Source of the DNA: Chara braunii
Taxonomy: Eukaryota; Streptophyta; Charophyceae; Charales; Characeae
Direction: 5' to 3'
Assembly: GCA_003427395.1 (NCBI GenBank)
Contig: BFEA01000364.1
Location: 82,340 to 141,200 of the forward strand
DNA: 58,861 bases
Shown: positions 46,123 through 58,834 of the stretch, piece by piece
How the letters are laid out: every line of letters begins with the position of its first letter
How positions within the stretch are numbered: the first letter of the stretch is position 1
Position numbers and translations under genes: made by a program
The notes under the pieces: generated by a model
The model's database searches: none
Told to the model about the DNA's origin: nothing
The model's input: only the letters and a program-made list of their open reading frames with translations

Positions 46123-47063
46123 GTCACACCCCTACTACGCCGCGTCCCAAAACAGAACGGGGCGCGGTTTTTAAGAAAAACAGGTCAACAAAAATTATAT
46201 AAAAGCACGGGCAGCTCAGGCGTGGTTACGGAAACAGTTTGTAATTGCACTCCAGAAAATCTGCGAATACAACACTCCCCCACGTGTTCCTACCGCAATC
46301 CCGCGTCCCAAGACGGGACATAATGGACAGGACAGGAAAGGGAAAGTAAAATAAAATAACAATAATGTCGGGGAACCGTGGGGCGCTGGCACCATGCCAG
46401 TCCTGCGGATCGGGCCCGCCGCCGCACTCATAAGCAAAACCGAGGGGGATACCCCCACAGGGCCCTCAACCCTTCGGTTTTCTTCCACGTCGCTCTGCTA
46501 CTGCCGCGCCGACGTCCGCTGGCCTCGATCCCCGAACGTCCGTATCGTCAACCCACTTCCGTAACCCACAGGGCTAAGCCCAAACCTGACACCAACAGGC
46601 ACATACCTCCTAATAAAGAGGTAGTCCCCAGCTCTTAGGGCCAAGGGACCGCCCTGGCCGCTTCTCGGTCCGCGCCTGTACGCATGGCCGCCGAAAAACT
46701 CGTGCCGGCCCACCGGATGCCGCGGCTACCCCTATTTGGCCGTATCCATTACTGTCGATGCCGTCGCCCTCGCACACACGCTCGCCTCGGTCAGACATAC
46801 CAATCAACAGAAAATATCTTAAATTCCTGCTTGATCAAAAATAAAATAAATATTAATAATATTATTAACCAAACGACCGATGTCCGCGCCGGCTTTATGA
46901 TAAAAAACAAAATAGAATTACACGCGCCTTAAACCTGCGCGTCCACTCACTCTTTACTCTAGTCAACCAACCAGTCAACGTGAAAATAACAGACGCGGCC
47001 GTGCCTAGCGCGGTATACTTAAACTTTAAACCAAACTATTCTCTGTCGTTTGCAAAAACCAGG
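46123..47063. other. R copy 3, terminal section, non-coding
   Basis: This is a diverged counterpart of about 6950-7539, with clear matches from about 46350 and strong ones from 46930. No gene is supported. Confidence 0.5.
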
Positions 47064-47089
47064 GCAGATACCCTTGTAAGGGTATTCGC
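47064..47089. repeat. Hairpin at R block terminus, copy 3, at the R-R junction
   Basis: GCAGATACCC/GGGTATTCGC arms have one mismatch, with loop TTGTAA. Two bases later the next R block begins (GGAGTTAACTTCAACC), with no internal block in between. Confidence 0.8.
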
Positions 47090-47629
47090 GCTGACGGAGT
47101 TAACTTCAACCAACCTCTACACTCATATCCCTCGCTTTAGCCATGCAAACCCCAACCTCCTGTCCAACCAACCATAATTAAATACTCACTACCTTTGTTA
47201 AATGGCCATTCACTAAAAGTCCAAGTGAAACCTTAACAAAAAAATGAAATCATCAGGGTTAAAGTCTTTTTAGGTTCAGTATTGAGGATGAATTGGAGTT
47301 GAGTCATAAACCGACGAATTGGCAACCGACTTGTTATCAGTGATAACAGAAAATGATCCTCAAGGGATCAAGCTAAATCTAGTCCAAGTCCTGAATCAAA
47401 TCGATCACGCTGGCCTGTAACACAAGGCAGGTCAATGCCAAAGACTAAACATGTAAGTTCCTGGGGAACAATTCTCATACAATGATCTCACCCAGCTTTT
47501 GCTAGTTAACTATGCCTGAGTCCACCTCTAAGCAAGTGCCTAAAGAGAGGTAGACTCACGACAGAATCTCCGCCATTTAGAGTGGATCAGAAGAGTCGCC
47601 ACCTCTCAAAATATAATCTATCTCCTCTA

Positions 47630-48400
47630 AACTAAGAATATTTCGGCATCGCTTCTCGTAGAAAAAGTGTCTTTTCAGAATTTATATCAATCTAAATATA
47701 AAAACAGTAATAATCATCAACTTTTCAAAGTTAAATAATATTCAACTCCCTGAATTAGCAAAAATTTTGGCAACACTCCCTTTAGAAAATGAGACTTCCC
47801 AGATTTTTACTAAGCCATATAAACTTTGGTCAAATTGAACTTTGAAAAGTCAAAAATTGACTAATTCATTGGATTTGCAGAAATTTCGACAATGCTTCCG
47901 GTAGAGAAAGTGCTATTCCAAGATTTATACAAAGCTAAGTTCAGAATCTAAATGACTTTGACTTCTCAATATCTAATTTTATCTAACTCCCTGAATTAAC
48001 AAACATTTGGGCAGCACTCCCTTTAGAAAATAAGACTTCCCAAATTTTTACTGAGTCATATAAACTTTTGACAAATTGAACTTTGAAAAGTCAAAAGTTG
48101 ATTAATTCATTGGATTTGCAGAAATTTCGGCAGGGCTCCCCGAAGAGAAAGTGTTATTTCAAGATTTATACAAAACTCAGTTCAGAATCTAAATGATTTC
48201 GACTTCTCAAGGTCTAATTTTATCTAATTTTCTAAATTACCAAAAAAATTGGCAGCACTCCCTTTATAAAAGAAGGCTTTTCATATTTATACTAAGAAAA
48301 AAAGTAAAAAAAACTCGACCTTGAAAAGAGAAAATCTAACTAACTTCTTGGTTTTGTAGAAATTTCGGCAGCGCTTCCCGTAGAGAAATTGGCTTACCAA
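47630..48400. repeat. Tandem repeat, about 120-bp units, seven cores, R copy 4
   Basis: Cores lie near 47641, 47767, 47883, 48007, 48127, 48250 and 48366, with the same alternating two types as elsewhere. Confidence 0.7.
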
Positions 48401-48703
48401 GATTTATACAAGACCAAGTATAAAAAAAGATCCCCAAAAATGCATAATTTGATCTAAGTAAAATAAACTTAGCTCAGAAAATGCAAGAATTGATACTAAC
48501 TCCTATGGTTCTAACACGTGGCGAGCAATTAAAGCAACTACCTATCAAATTGAAACTCAGACTAAGTAGTGGCCCCTCTCAGTCACATGCAGGCCAAACC
48601 ACAAAGGTAAGCACTCTCACCATCGCCAAAGTCAGATTAACAAACAATAATTGATAGTCTTTCAATGATTTATCCCTTTATGCGCAGCTTACATAGGGCA
48701 TAA

Positions 48704-49428
48704 AGCTAGACCACCCAATCTTATGGAACATGTCTAGCTCAACCATGGAATACACACAAATATAGGGCACAACAACTTTTCTCTTCTTAGGGCGTGTGAC
48801 GAGGCCACCCTAGTCGCCCTGAACTGTTTAAATATCGAATCTTTATATATTTGTCTGTCCTTAGTCCTTGGAGGTAGCATATAACTGAGCCGATAATCTT
48901 CAGCTCAAGACTCAGTTTGCCCCTTCGTACCCCAATTTTATTCTTAATTTATACTCTCTTAAGTTGGTGATAGGCTATAGTCAAACCACCCTAACTTATG
49001 GAACCCTGTCTGCCTAGCCTATTCATAGATAATATAATAATAGAGTATAGCCAATTTATAACCTTCTGGTTCCAGCATGTGCGAGGCACTCGACCAAGAC
49101 CACCCAAACTTATGGAACATGTCTTGGCCCTTAGCCTGGTTCATTTATCTCTAAATCAAAGCAGGAAGAGGTTAAGCCACCCAAACTTATGAAACATGCT
49201 CAGACCTCCTCGTTCACGAACTAAAGAAACTGACAAAAACCCAAACTAAACAAGGCGACCAAGCTACTGAAACTTATGGAACATGCTTGGTCCCTGAAAG
49301 TCATCCACAGTCAGCCCTCATGGTCAGAGCAACCAGACCACCCAAAGTTATGGAACATGTCTGGTCCTCCAGACAATCCAAAAATAAACATAGCACTGGG
49401 CCTTCCCAATCTTATGGAACTGGCCCAG
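48704..49428. repeat. Hairpin array, R copy 4
   Basis: The loop type is that of copies 1 and 2. The first hairpin is AGCTAGA/TCTAGCT (48704-48710 with 48733-48739). The last is the best preserved of its position, CTGGGCC/GGCCCAG (49396-49402 with 49422-49428), where copy 3 has CTGAGC/GCTCAG, again paired through a compensatory change. A hairpin near 49105 has GACCAAGA/TCTTGG arms. Confidence 0.8.
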
Positions 49429-52354
49429 CCTTTGGTTGACCCAGTCCAACACATGCAATACTGCCTTTCTCCCATCCCTCCCCAAGATGCAACCCCACAA
49501 TCTGTTTTCAGTCAAACAACAAAACTGGAACTGACACTGCGCATACATTCCTTTAATTAGTCTGGTTATGTCCTGAAAGTCAAGCTGAAAGTCAAAGTAG
49601 AGATGCATGCATCGTACTCAGTCAAGATGCAACAGGGAATACAGATAGGGGTTATACTGGGTTTATAGAAAGAAAGCAATGTTGACCTTTCAGTTCCCTG
49701 CCTCCAGAACTCTTCCTGAGTTCCAGCAGAGCTCCCGCAATCAGTGGGGTAACCTCCCACGTAGCCCTTGCTGCGGTCTTACAGGTTGCTATCCCGCCTG
49801 CCACCTTCCTCTCAGATCAGGACTAGACTTTGAGTAAGAGAGACAGCAAGAAGGATTTTCAGACACTCGAGATACAAGCGAGGGACAGACTCAACTCCCA
49901 GGAGAGAGCCTTGTTGCCTTGATACTCCTGAGAGTCCCGCAATGGCAGCCAGAACACATGCCCCAGCTTGGTCAGACAAGGTCAAATCGTATGTTGTTAA
50001 CCTCTCAACAACCTCTCAATTGGTTGTAATAACTCTCCTCCCCCTTTCTAACAGGCTAGGTCAGTCCACCGCGTTATAGTAACCATACGCCGTTATCATG
50101 CTTGAGCAAGTTGTTGCCGATATTGCGTGCTTAGCAACCATCCAAAATAGCGTACACCTGCTCGACAACCCAACAATCTAAAACAGCTTGCTGACACGCA
50201 TGCCCAGCAGCCATGTGTTCCAGCACAGCGACAACAAAATAGAATGCAGTCGTAAGTCAAGCTCGCATAGCCAGTCACAAGAATGTAGTCGTCCTAGGCT
50301 TGTCCTCCAACGTCCGTGCGAGCCACGTAAGGGGAAGAAGATACAGTCGACAGCTCCCCCCTTTTTTTTGCAGCTTAATCACGACTTCCTTAAATCACCC
50401 CGCTTCTTCTTCTAACCATCCTATCTTTACGTAGCCTAGAAGGGTAACGTCCAAAACCCAGCAAGGCCCACCTGAACGCTGCACATACCACAAGCACATG
50501 CATAAGCAATATGCAAGAAATCTCAGTGATCACGTTGTGCACCGCAAGTACGTCGCTAGCCTCGGCAGGTCAAACTTTGTGGGATCAACCGCAAACATAA
50601 TAACTGCAGGTAACAAGCGCGAGGCAGCAATTGCATGTTCATTGCAGCAGTGCATCGCGATCCCAACCATTCCTTACACCATCAACATCCATGGAGCTAT
50701 CCACGACACCCATTAGCAGGGCCGGGATAACAGGCTTATGGATTGGAATAGTAGCAGCGTGACCGATCACAGTCCCCTTCGCACCAGCAACCACGTGACT
50801 CGTAACGATCTTCTCCAGCGGTAGTACAAGAAATAAATGCCTCCTCTCTGTTTGGGCGGTAGGAATGCACTGATACTTCATCTGCTAGGAATCCAAATCC
50901 CGAATCCGACCGTTAATCAGAGCATACTCTTACAATCACCAACATGTGTATCCTGAGGTGTCCGATCTTTGAGGAGTAAACTCTCGGCAATATCGGTCGC
51001 GACCCTTTGCCCGCTAGCGCCAGTACCCGCTACTGGCCTCACGCTACTTTTGTCGACAAGATGAGCAGACACGAATGTACCGCCAGAACGGGTTAGTATA
51101 CATTGTTTGTTCATAGCCAAGTACGCAGAGGGAAACAAAGAGACCGTCTGCATAGATGGAATGAACATCGCATGTGTCAAGAGGTAAGTCTCCAACTCCG
51201 CACCTGTTCTCAGCTGCTTCGATCGTTTGGGTGAGTAGACTCATAGCGAATCTACCCCCGGAAAATGACTAGGTGCATCGTAACCTTATTAACTCCTCAC
51301 CAGGGCGCAACTTCTATTGTTCGTCGCTCAAAGTCCAGCCATCGATCTATAAAGTGGGCCTACCGTTCCATTCGCCCATTGCGAAACCCCCGTGCGCTCC
51401 ATAAGCCAACTACGCACTCGGCACGGCTGCACTGCTCCTCCTTGCGCCCTTGGTTGCGGACTGCCCCCTCTGGCCCCAACGGCATGCGCACTCAAGCGTT
51501 TTTTGCGGCAGTCAACGATTGGCGGACGACACCCTCGCCAAAGGTCCCCGCCTTTGAAATTATTTTCGGCTCGTATGCACACCAATTTTTCCCCCGCCCT
51601 GGACATCCTGAATACTTAAGAACCCGTAGGTCAACCTAAAAAGACGCACGCTCAAGGTCCTTGACCGCCGCGACGACCACCAAATCCAGCACCGCGTCCG
51701 AGTCGAGTATCAACGGAGCAAAATAGTAATAATACTAAAGTAAATAATAAAAATATTTAGAAACTTTTAATCGCCAGAATACCACGAACGAGGGAAAGGA
51801 ACCGCTAGTACCGTTCCGACGCTGCCATCGGCAAAACCAAGGGGAATAACCTCATCGGGCCCTCAACCGATGGCTCTGTCTGCGCCATTCTGATCCCCGC
51901 GTCGTCATCGCTCGGTCTCGTTCCCTGAATCTCTTTGACGAAAGTCTGACGCCGTAGCCGCTAATGCTAGGTCCATGTCTAAGTCTAGCTCTGACGGACA
52001 CCTGAAATAACCCACTACTGCGCGACGCGCAGACCTACGAAAATGATCTCAAAATCACATGGTTGTCGATGCCGTCCTTCGTACGTACGCACAGGTCATA
52101 GGCAAGCATATCAACCAACGAGACAAAATCTTTTTAATCCTGGCTTAATCAGGAGTAACAATCTGGTCGACGACTACTCCGACTCTCACAGTCATCAACC
52201 AAAAATAAAAGATCACGCGTGCCTCAAAACCCGCGCGCCCACACACTCTTTATTCTGGTTAACCATCAGTCGTATAAACAGCGGAGACTGCTGCGACTCG
52301 CGAGGTATACTTACTTTGAGCTAAACCTATTTTTTGTCACTTGCAAAAACCAGG
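49429..52354. other. R copy 4, non-coding stretch after the hairpin array
   Basis: The stretch is colinear with 3411-5350 and then, after the deletion, with 6593-7539. No supported gene. Confidence 0.6.
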
Positions 52355-52380
52355 GCGTATACCCTTGTAAGGGTATTCTC
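52355..52380. repeat. Hairpin at R block terminus, copy 4
   Basis: GCGTATACCC/GGGTATTCTC arms have mismatches relative to copies 1-3, with loop TTGTAA. This is the right edge of the tandem array. Confidence 0.7.
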
Positions 52381-52385
52381 GCCGA

Positions 52386-53242
52386 GAGCGCGTCCAAGAC
52401 CAATCTCCTTAGCGGTACGACTTCCATGAGACTACTTGCATATCTAATATGTAAGAACTGATCCCGTACCTATTCCCTCTCTCTCTTCCATGCCATCCTT
52501 CCTTACGGTAGGGGAACCATGCCGCCACCTTGTTCTGCTTCAAAGAGATCATCCTGCGCACGTAACCTCAATGAAGGCATTATACACATGTGAATGACTG
52601 TTCGGGACCGGGTGTATGTGGACTGTCTTTCTTCCTTTCTTTTCAAAGCATCTGGGTAGCTATGAATTTAGATGACGAGCTGTTTTATTAAAAAAGGAGG
52701 GAATTCATCGAGATAATGCGAGAATCAATCATAAAGAGAAAAAAACGAAAAAAATGAGTGCGAATCAGAAAAAGGGAAAAAAAAAAAAGAGGAGAAAAAA
52801 ATAAAAAAAATAAAAAAGAAAACATAAAAGCAAAAAAACTAAAAAATTAGCCATGCTCATGAGGGAACCATGGATGACTCCTGGTGGGCATCCTTCGTTC
52901 TTTTTACGGGGAACCGATGCAATCCCTCCTCGCTCTCTTGTGGCTGGACTCGGCCCGATTCTGCAGTGGAGATCGTCGATCCTTCATGCGACATCTACCG
53001 TCCAGAGTTGCTTAAGCTCCTTGTGTTTGGCCTGTCGTAGCATTTCGCGATCGTCATGTTGAGCAAGTCCCTACCGCCCAACTGTTCCTCCATTGGAGGG
53101 GTGTGTCTCCCCTGGCTCCCCCTGCGTTGCTCCTCCTCCTGTCCTTGTCGAGGAGGGTGTTCCTCGGGGGGGTCCATATTTTGCTGATGTCCATGATCGG
53201 GCCTAGGTTCAAATGGTAGGACCCTCTGCCGTGGTGACACAA
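52386..53242. other. Right flank, A-rich stretch and tail of the unknown gene
   Basis: A-rich, weakly structured DNA (52700-52850) is followed by GC-richer sequence. On the minus strand, frames at 53240-52995 are charged and Pro/Arg-rich and could be a frameshifted continuation of the gene at 54583-53243. This is not demonstrable from sequence alone. Confidence 0.4.
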
Positions 53243-54583
53243 CTAGCGGGAAGTTGTTCCACTGCCTCTTCTGGGCATTCCTCGTGTCATTCGAGGAGCT
53301 GGTGCTCTCACCCTCGGGTTCCCAGTCACCCTTGTGGGCAGAAGCACTCTGCCGATCGTAATTGTTGTATTATACTTCCACTTCGATTTATCTATGATCG
53401 ACTCTGCTGTGAGATTCGGGTCCTTCTCCAGAGCTATTATGGCGGTCATGAATTCCCGGATGAACATGAAGGTAAGGTATGCCTCGATGGCGGGTTTCCA
53501 TGAGACGCGCAAGAAATGAATGAATGTCGAGGTTTTTACCTTGATCGACGCGTCGTTGGGAAACAACATATCGGGATGCGCGAGTATGTACCTGATCGCA
53601 TGATCCATCCAGATTGGGCCAGCACCACAATCTTTCTTCCTCAGCGTGGTGCATCTACATCTGAGGTAAGGTCTTCCTGCATTCCAACACTTCCTTAGCC
53701 CCTTGACGTCAGTTTCGGGGGCGACTTTTATCTTCTTCTGCCACATGACTTGTGTAGTGTGTTCGCATTTCGTGTGATCTAATGATGATAACAGGGGAAA
53801 CTTTAGAACGGTCGGATTGAAGCTCGGCTTCCCCGGTGGACAGTAGGGGAGTGAGCCCGTCATTGCATTCGCTTTACATGCAGCAACCTCCTCGCTCGTC
53901 AGGTTGCCGAGAAATACAAGTGCGTTTACTGTGAAGGGTGCGAGGTAGTTGAACGTATCCAACTTCCATAGCGCGTGCTGAAATCCTACCCTTGTGTATT
54001 CTGTCCAGTGCTGTGATGGAAGAGGGGCAAAGGCAGTGTACTGCCTTCCTTGTGAGGAAGCCTTCTCTGTGGAGTGGCTGGCTAATACGGTGACCATGCC
54101 AATGGCTGTGTTCATTTGTGCCACCTCATCATTATCCATTGCCAGGGCGTCGGTTATGGTGCAACCGGTGTGGGGCGTTTCAGTGGCTTGCACCTAGAGG
54201 TGCAAGTGATTGAAGCCCTTGATCTTGAGAAAGGTTTGTTCAACCCTGATAGTCCTTGCTGGGAGCTCGGTACACTCCGTGCCGTAGTCCGTTTTCCTGC
54301 GTTCCATTTCCGAAGCAATCTCTAGCAGTTTCCTATCGAAAGTTACCCTCCCAGCACCCTATGCGCATGCAAGTCTAGTGAGAATTCTAAATCCCATCAC
54401 GGAGAAGAAGTTAGGGAACTCCTGGGCCTCGATCAGTCCCCTCACTGCATCCAGGATCTCTGGCTTCATCGTGGCGATGAGGGCTTGGGCTGGCCTGCTG
54501 GGCCACGCATGTCCTTTGAGCAACTCATATTTGCCGGTGACCTCGTCACACCAGCCTCCGGGGAAGAACTCCTTCGGAGGAAT
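53243..54583 (-). pseudogene. Unknown protein, long frame with two in-frame TAG codons
   Basis: A minus-strand frame begins after a good 3' splice site (pyrimidine-rich tract and TTGCAG, exon at 54583). It stays open for about 446 codons to TAG at 53243-53245, apart from TAG codons at 54359-54361 and 54194-54196. Notable parts are EFFPGGWCDEVTGKYELLKG, RKLLEIASEMERRKTDYG, HWTEYTRVGFQHALWKLD, KCWNAGRPYLRCRCTTLRKK, IRYILAHPDMLFPNDASIKV and a basic Pro/Arg-rich C-terminus. Protein-like composition continues across both TAGs, so it is one gene, not three. Either it is a recent pseudogene, the stops lie in unrecognised introns, or they are sequence errors. I recognise no family. Confidence 0.45.
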
Positions 54584-55991
54584 CTGCAATGCGGATGACA
54601 CAAACAGCAGTTCATAGAAAACGTAGACAAAAGGACACATGCATAGAGGGAGGGTGAAGAGAACAGGGAGGAAAAGAAGGAACAAATAAAAAACGAAAGA
54701 AGGAAAGAACCACAGAAGCAAATGACAAAAAGCAGCGAGGAAAACAACGAAGCAGACAGCGAAGAAGACATAGAGCCCAAGTGGGATTCGAGTGGTTCCT
54801 GCTTCAGCAATCATCGCAGGCTTTCCCTAACAAATTGTGACACAACCAAAAACTCCAAAATCCTCGGGCATTTCTATCGGCGATTACCCATGCATATCTC
54901 GCTTGGATGTCCACAGGGGTGCGGTCGGTGGGACACACCACCGACACCGCTTAGCGGGAGGATCCCTCTACTTAGTTGTGTGTTCAAGTACGTCATGTGA
55001 AAAGACAACATGTCGAACCATGATACGTTCAAGCGCATCATGATCAAGCTCCGAAATAATATATCGGCGCATCCCCATTTCTTTTCAAGCTTCGCACAGG
55101 ATTTACCCAGCTGTTATCGCCCTTCATAGGAGTCTCATACGATTCTCGCCGGTTCGTAATAGGTCAGGATTCTGCGTAATAATGTGACTTTTTTGGTAAT
55201 TCTAGCGGACTTGGTTCTTGCTCTTTCAAATTCACGGCGGAAAAATTATAGGGATTAAAGTGAATAGATAACGGGTGAAGTGAATAGGGATTGACAATAA
55301 AATAATACATCAACGGTAAAGATCTTCATATCTTCTCCCCAGAATGAACATATAGTGTATAAGTAACGAACAGTTGTGAGCATCAATCCGTATTGGGGGT
55401 ACCATAGGCATCACGGGTGCGTACGTTGGCATCGGTCCGTCCTAGGGCTCGATGAAGCTTATGGGGCTGTCAGGAGGATCGTGTCTTGATGGTCTCAGAA
55501 GTATGCAATTAGATTGAGTGGTTGATGTATACATTCATGTCCGAGTATCCATATAACTATATATGTATGTACATACATCGTCAATTGATGCATCCCATAT
55601 GTAGTTCTCTACTAAGTGCTAATGTAAAAAATTATCTCTTTATCAAAGATCGACCATACCCTGTCTGATAACGGCTCCTCAACTCTATTTGTTTGTCCGA
55701 GTGATACAACCGTTACAAGCAGAGCAGTCGGTTACTGATTCCTCCAATTGCTAAAATGAAGTGCGATGGGTTAAATGCATCAAGGAGGAAGGAAGGGGGG
55801 TTTGGTGTGCATGGATCGTATCTTATTACTTAGGTTCAGGTCGTAGTGCGAATTGATAGTCATAGATCAAATTTCCTAGTCGATCTGTGAAGAAACTATG
55901 TGCGTCGAGATTGTGTAGTGTGGTGCTCTACATGTGCTAGCAATTGCCATAGGCATCGCAGGGGTAGCAGATGACCAGCTTAAGGGCCCAA
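54584..55991. other. Right flank, putative intron then unassigned DNA
   Basis: 54584-54800 is purine-rich on the plus strand (pyrimidine-rich on the minus), as expected for an intron before the exon at 54583. Its hydrophobic minus-strand translation is an artefact of that composition. From 54800 to 55991 I see no gene. Confidence 0.4.
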
Positions 55992-56512
55992 CAACAAAAA
56001 AATTCCCACAAGAAATGAAAGTTGAAAAAACATTCCATAAAAAAAAATCCTTCATATTTAAAAATTATCATTCCAATGTTCGTCCAATTCTAGAGTTCCC
56101 TGTTTTATTTGACAAGTTCCCGTTTAAATATGAGTTTTCTCTTCCAACTACATCTATTTGCTCAAGATGGAATGAAAGTCTGGACAAGTTTATGAAATGT
56201 TTTAAATAAATTTTCATTCTACTACAACAAATATCTTCTAATTTAGATTGGATTAACCTATTTATGATTGAAAATCCTTACTTACAATGACAATCCAATT
56301 AAAATATTTCATGAACTCATCCAGACTTTCATTCCATCTCTAGCATGCAGTCCAAATAAGAAGGGATACCCTATTCTTGGAATGAAAGTTTGCAGGTAAA
56401 AAGAATTTTTTTTAAATTGGAATTATATTTTTTAAGATGGAATGGAAATTTAAAATTTGGATTGTCATTTTAGTATAGAATGATTATTTAATTCAAGGAA
56501 AATTTTCTGTTG
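55992..56512 (+). mobile_element. 521-bp fold-back MITE, copy c
   Basis: Ends are CAACAAAAAAATTCCC and GGAAAATTTTCTGTTG, an imperfect 16-bp terminal inverted repeat, with AA on each side as a possible 2-bp duplication. It is exactly as long as copy a and contains the same internal inverted pair. It is the only copy outside the tandem array. Confidence 0.8.
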
Positions 56513-58746
56513 AATGATGCGTATGGGGAATGCTCGTAGAATTCTCGGCGAAGTTGGTTCAATCCATGCATGGTGATCCTATTCCTGAAGTATGAAAGCA
56601 AACATTCCGTTTACTGAATCAGACATGTAGGGATAGAGGGGAGGGAGAGGGGTTATCGTGAAAAAATATTTCAAAAATTCATCAACATAGATAAAGGGGC
56701 AGCTATCACGCATCTAGTTGAGCTCATTTCAGCACAGACAATAAATGATGTAAAGTTTATTGACAATGATGAGAAAAGATTGAGTACCAAAGAGAGTATA
56801 AGGAGAAGGGGAGGGAGATTTTATCACACGACTGCATCAAGGGGGGAGGATATACACAAAGAATTAAAAACAACGAGCCCAGAAAAAATTGATCACTTAG
56901 CATAGAAAAATGGCAATGATATGCAAAGAATTAAAAACAACGAGCCCATAAAATTTTTTGATCAATGAATATAGAAAAATGGTAATGGTACGCAAGTCCT
57001 CATCTGAACATTCGGCCTCTGTCCCGCCCCATATGCGGAAGCTTCCAATCTAGTCTTAGATACCACACAACAATCATCCTGAGCACACTAGTGACACGAT
57101 CTGGCCGTATCCCTAGAGGCCTCTCCTCGCAATATGGGAGATTAGCCCCGACAACCATAGCAGGGAGGGTAGTGGCGATCCCTGAAGCGCTTTTCTGCCG
57201 CCAGCCACTAATTCACGGCTTTATCAGAGGGTAACACCTGCCACTTGTCACGCAAGTTTCGGAGGCTTGAACTGAACAGGCGGGGGAAGCGTTTGCAAAT
57301 GAAGCAAGAAAGCTAAGAGCGCAAGGAATGCGAGAAGCGCAATGAAAGCGAGTATGACAAAGGCGGAGATCTCGATGGCCACCCCTATCCTCTCATCTGT
57401 ATGCTCGCTCTACATCGCCATTGCACCTAGTGTCAACAGCTTGCCCAAAACCCAGTGAAGGATGTTGTAAGGTATGAGCGGGATGAGTAGGCAAGCTCTC
57501 ATCCCCTACCTACGCCAACTCAGCGTGCGCTTTTGCGTGGTGCAGTGTTCGATTCTCTAGGCTGTGCAATGGTGCGCGTGTGCAGAAAAATGTGCGCAGG
57601 CGTGCATAAGGGCGAGTGAGCAAGAGATTATACCACGTCCTCTTCGTCGCCGATCAGCCAGTCCACCAAGTCTTGATCAACCTGATAGTCCATAATGTCC
57701 TTCAACAGTCAGTCCTTCTTCGTCCTTGTAGATCGCCTTGTCCCCACGGGTGACAACCAAAGTGTTCGTATACCGGAGGCAACGCTAAATCTGGCGATTG
57801 ATATCTCCACCAAACTAAGTGTAGTTAGCAAGAGAACTGATGAAGACCCAAGGAGTTGCACGTTGCTAAATAGTCTCATCTATCGTCATTACCTATGCGT
57901 AGTGGGTCATTCCGTCCTTGTCGATGTCTCCCCGAGGAACGATGTGTGTTTCTTGGTGGGGAACCCGCAGAATCCATGCTGGAAGACGACAAACGGTTGA
58001 AAGAATCAAAGACGCCAAACAGAGACGAAAAAAAGAAGAAAAAAAGAGAAGGAAAAAAAAAGAAAAAAAAAAAGGAAGAGAAAAAAAGGGGAAAAAAAAC
58101 AAAAAATGCGACTGTCGGCGGAGCAAAGGAAAGCCTTGTTTCCCTTGTCTTCTTGAACTGGCGATCTAAATGGTTAGCATCGGGTTTAGCTTCTATTGTG
58201 CTCTTCTTGGCTGCCGTCGAGTCCGCGTACCGCTTGGTGATCCAAGGCGTGGTAAAGGGTGCTACCTCCAGTGGTTGCGCTTGTCCTCTCTCAAATCGAA
58301 AAAAAAAATAAAAAATCAAAGGATCAAAGAGTACCAAAAGAAAAGCAGAGAAAAAAAAAAATAAAAAAAATGCAAAAAAACAAACGAATGTGAATCAAAG
58401 TGTGTGCATGCGTGCGAGAGTTGCGCATCCTGGTTCCAAAGTAACCCTTGTCATCTTTGAAAAAAATATTTGTCCCATATCCTTTCGCAAAGGCTGGGGA
58501 TAGTGCTTTTTCATCTGGGGACTGCGTTATCGCTTCCTGTACAGGCGCCGTCCCTGTTTTGTGAAGATGATGAGGGAAGCTTTGTCCTATGGATCATGCT
58601 TGGGGAAATCTCCCCTTCTCGAGCATCGCATTCCTTCATTCTTTCCTCTTCTTTTTTTGTTTCTCTGTCTGATGGTCTCACCTGTCATCCTGTGTCTTCA
58701 TTCCTCCCAGCTTGTGTTTTCCTCGTTCTCAATGATCCCTGTATGC

Positions 58747-58749
<3 letters not shown>
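56513..58749. other. Right flank, unassigned; possible exon remnants on minus strand
   Basis: Most shows nothing recognisable. On the minus strand, short protein-like pieces appear at about 57780-57627 (LVVTRGDKAIYKDEEGLT in one frame, DYQVDQDLVDWLIGDEEDVV and stop in another). A segment near 58000-57890 (MDSAGSPPRNTHRSSGR) is followed by a GTAATG donor-like site. They may be exons of one gene with an indel, but I cannot support a model. Pyrimidine-rich tracts at 58020-58100 and 58300-58370 give spurious frames. Confidence 0.3.

Positions 58750-58830
<81 letters not shown>
58750..58830. repeat. GT microsatellite
   Basis: A nearly pure (GT)n tract of about 75 bases lies close to the right window edge. 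Confidence 0.95.

Positions 58831-58834
<4 letters not shown>

Larger units (their letters stand above)
40476..47091 (-). repeat. R block copy 3 (diverged type)
   Basis: This copy is colinear with the other R blocks, but clearly the most diverged. It has a five-core 120-bp repeat and a hairpin array with a different loop. At about 44700-46350 it has a GC-rich insertion-like section, not present in the other copies, that contains U6-like and tRNA-like sequences. Its right end joins R copy 4 directly. Confidence 0.6.
47092..52385 (-). repeat. R block copy 4, last unit of the array
   Basis: This copy is closely related to copies 1 and 2. It has seven 120-bp cores, a hairpin array, and a deletion at about 51390 removing the part equivalent to 5355-6590 of copy 1. 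It ends after the terminal hairpin. Beyond 52385 the sequence is unrelated to the array. Confidence 0.6.

Noticed and set aside
46120-46340. Start of another LTR (TGTCACACCCC)
   Set aside because: The motif resembles some plant LTR starts, but no second copy or matching end was seen.
54595-54814. Hydrophobic multi-pass membrane segment before the unknown gene
   Set aside because: The segment is the translation of a pyrimidine-rich tract that looks like an intron, and a splice acceptor follows.
57876-58337. 153-codon minus-strand frame as a gene
   Set aside because: Its middle is a Phe-rich translation of pyrimidine tracts. Only short flanking pieces look protein-like.
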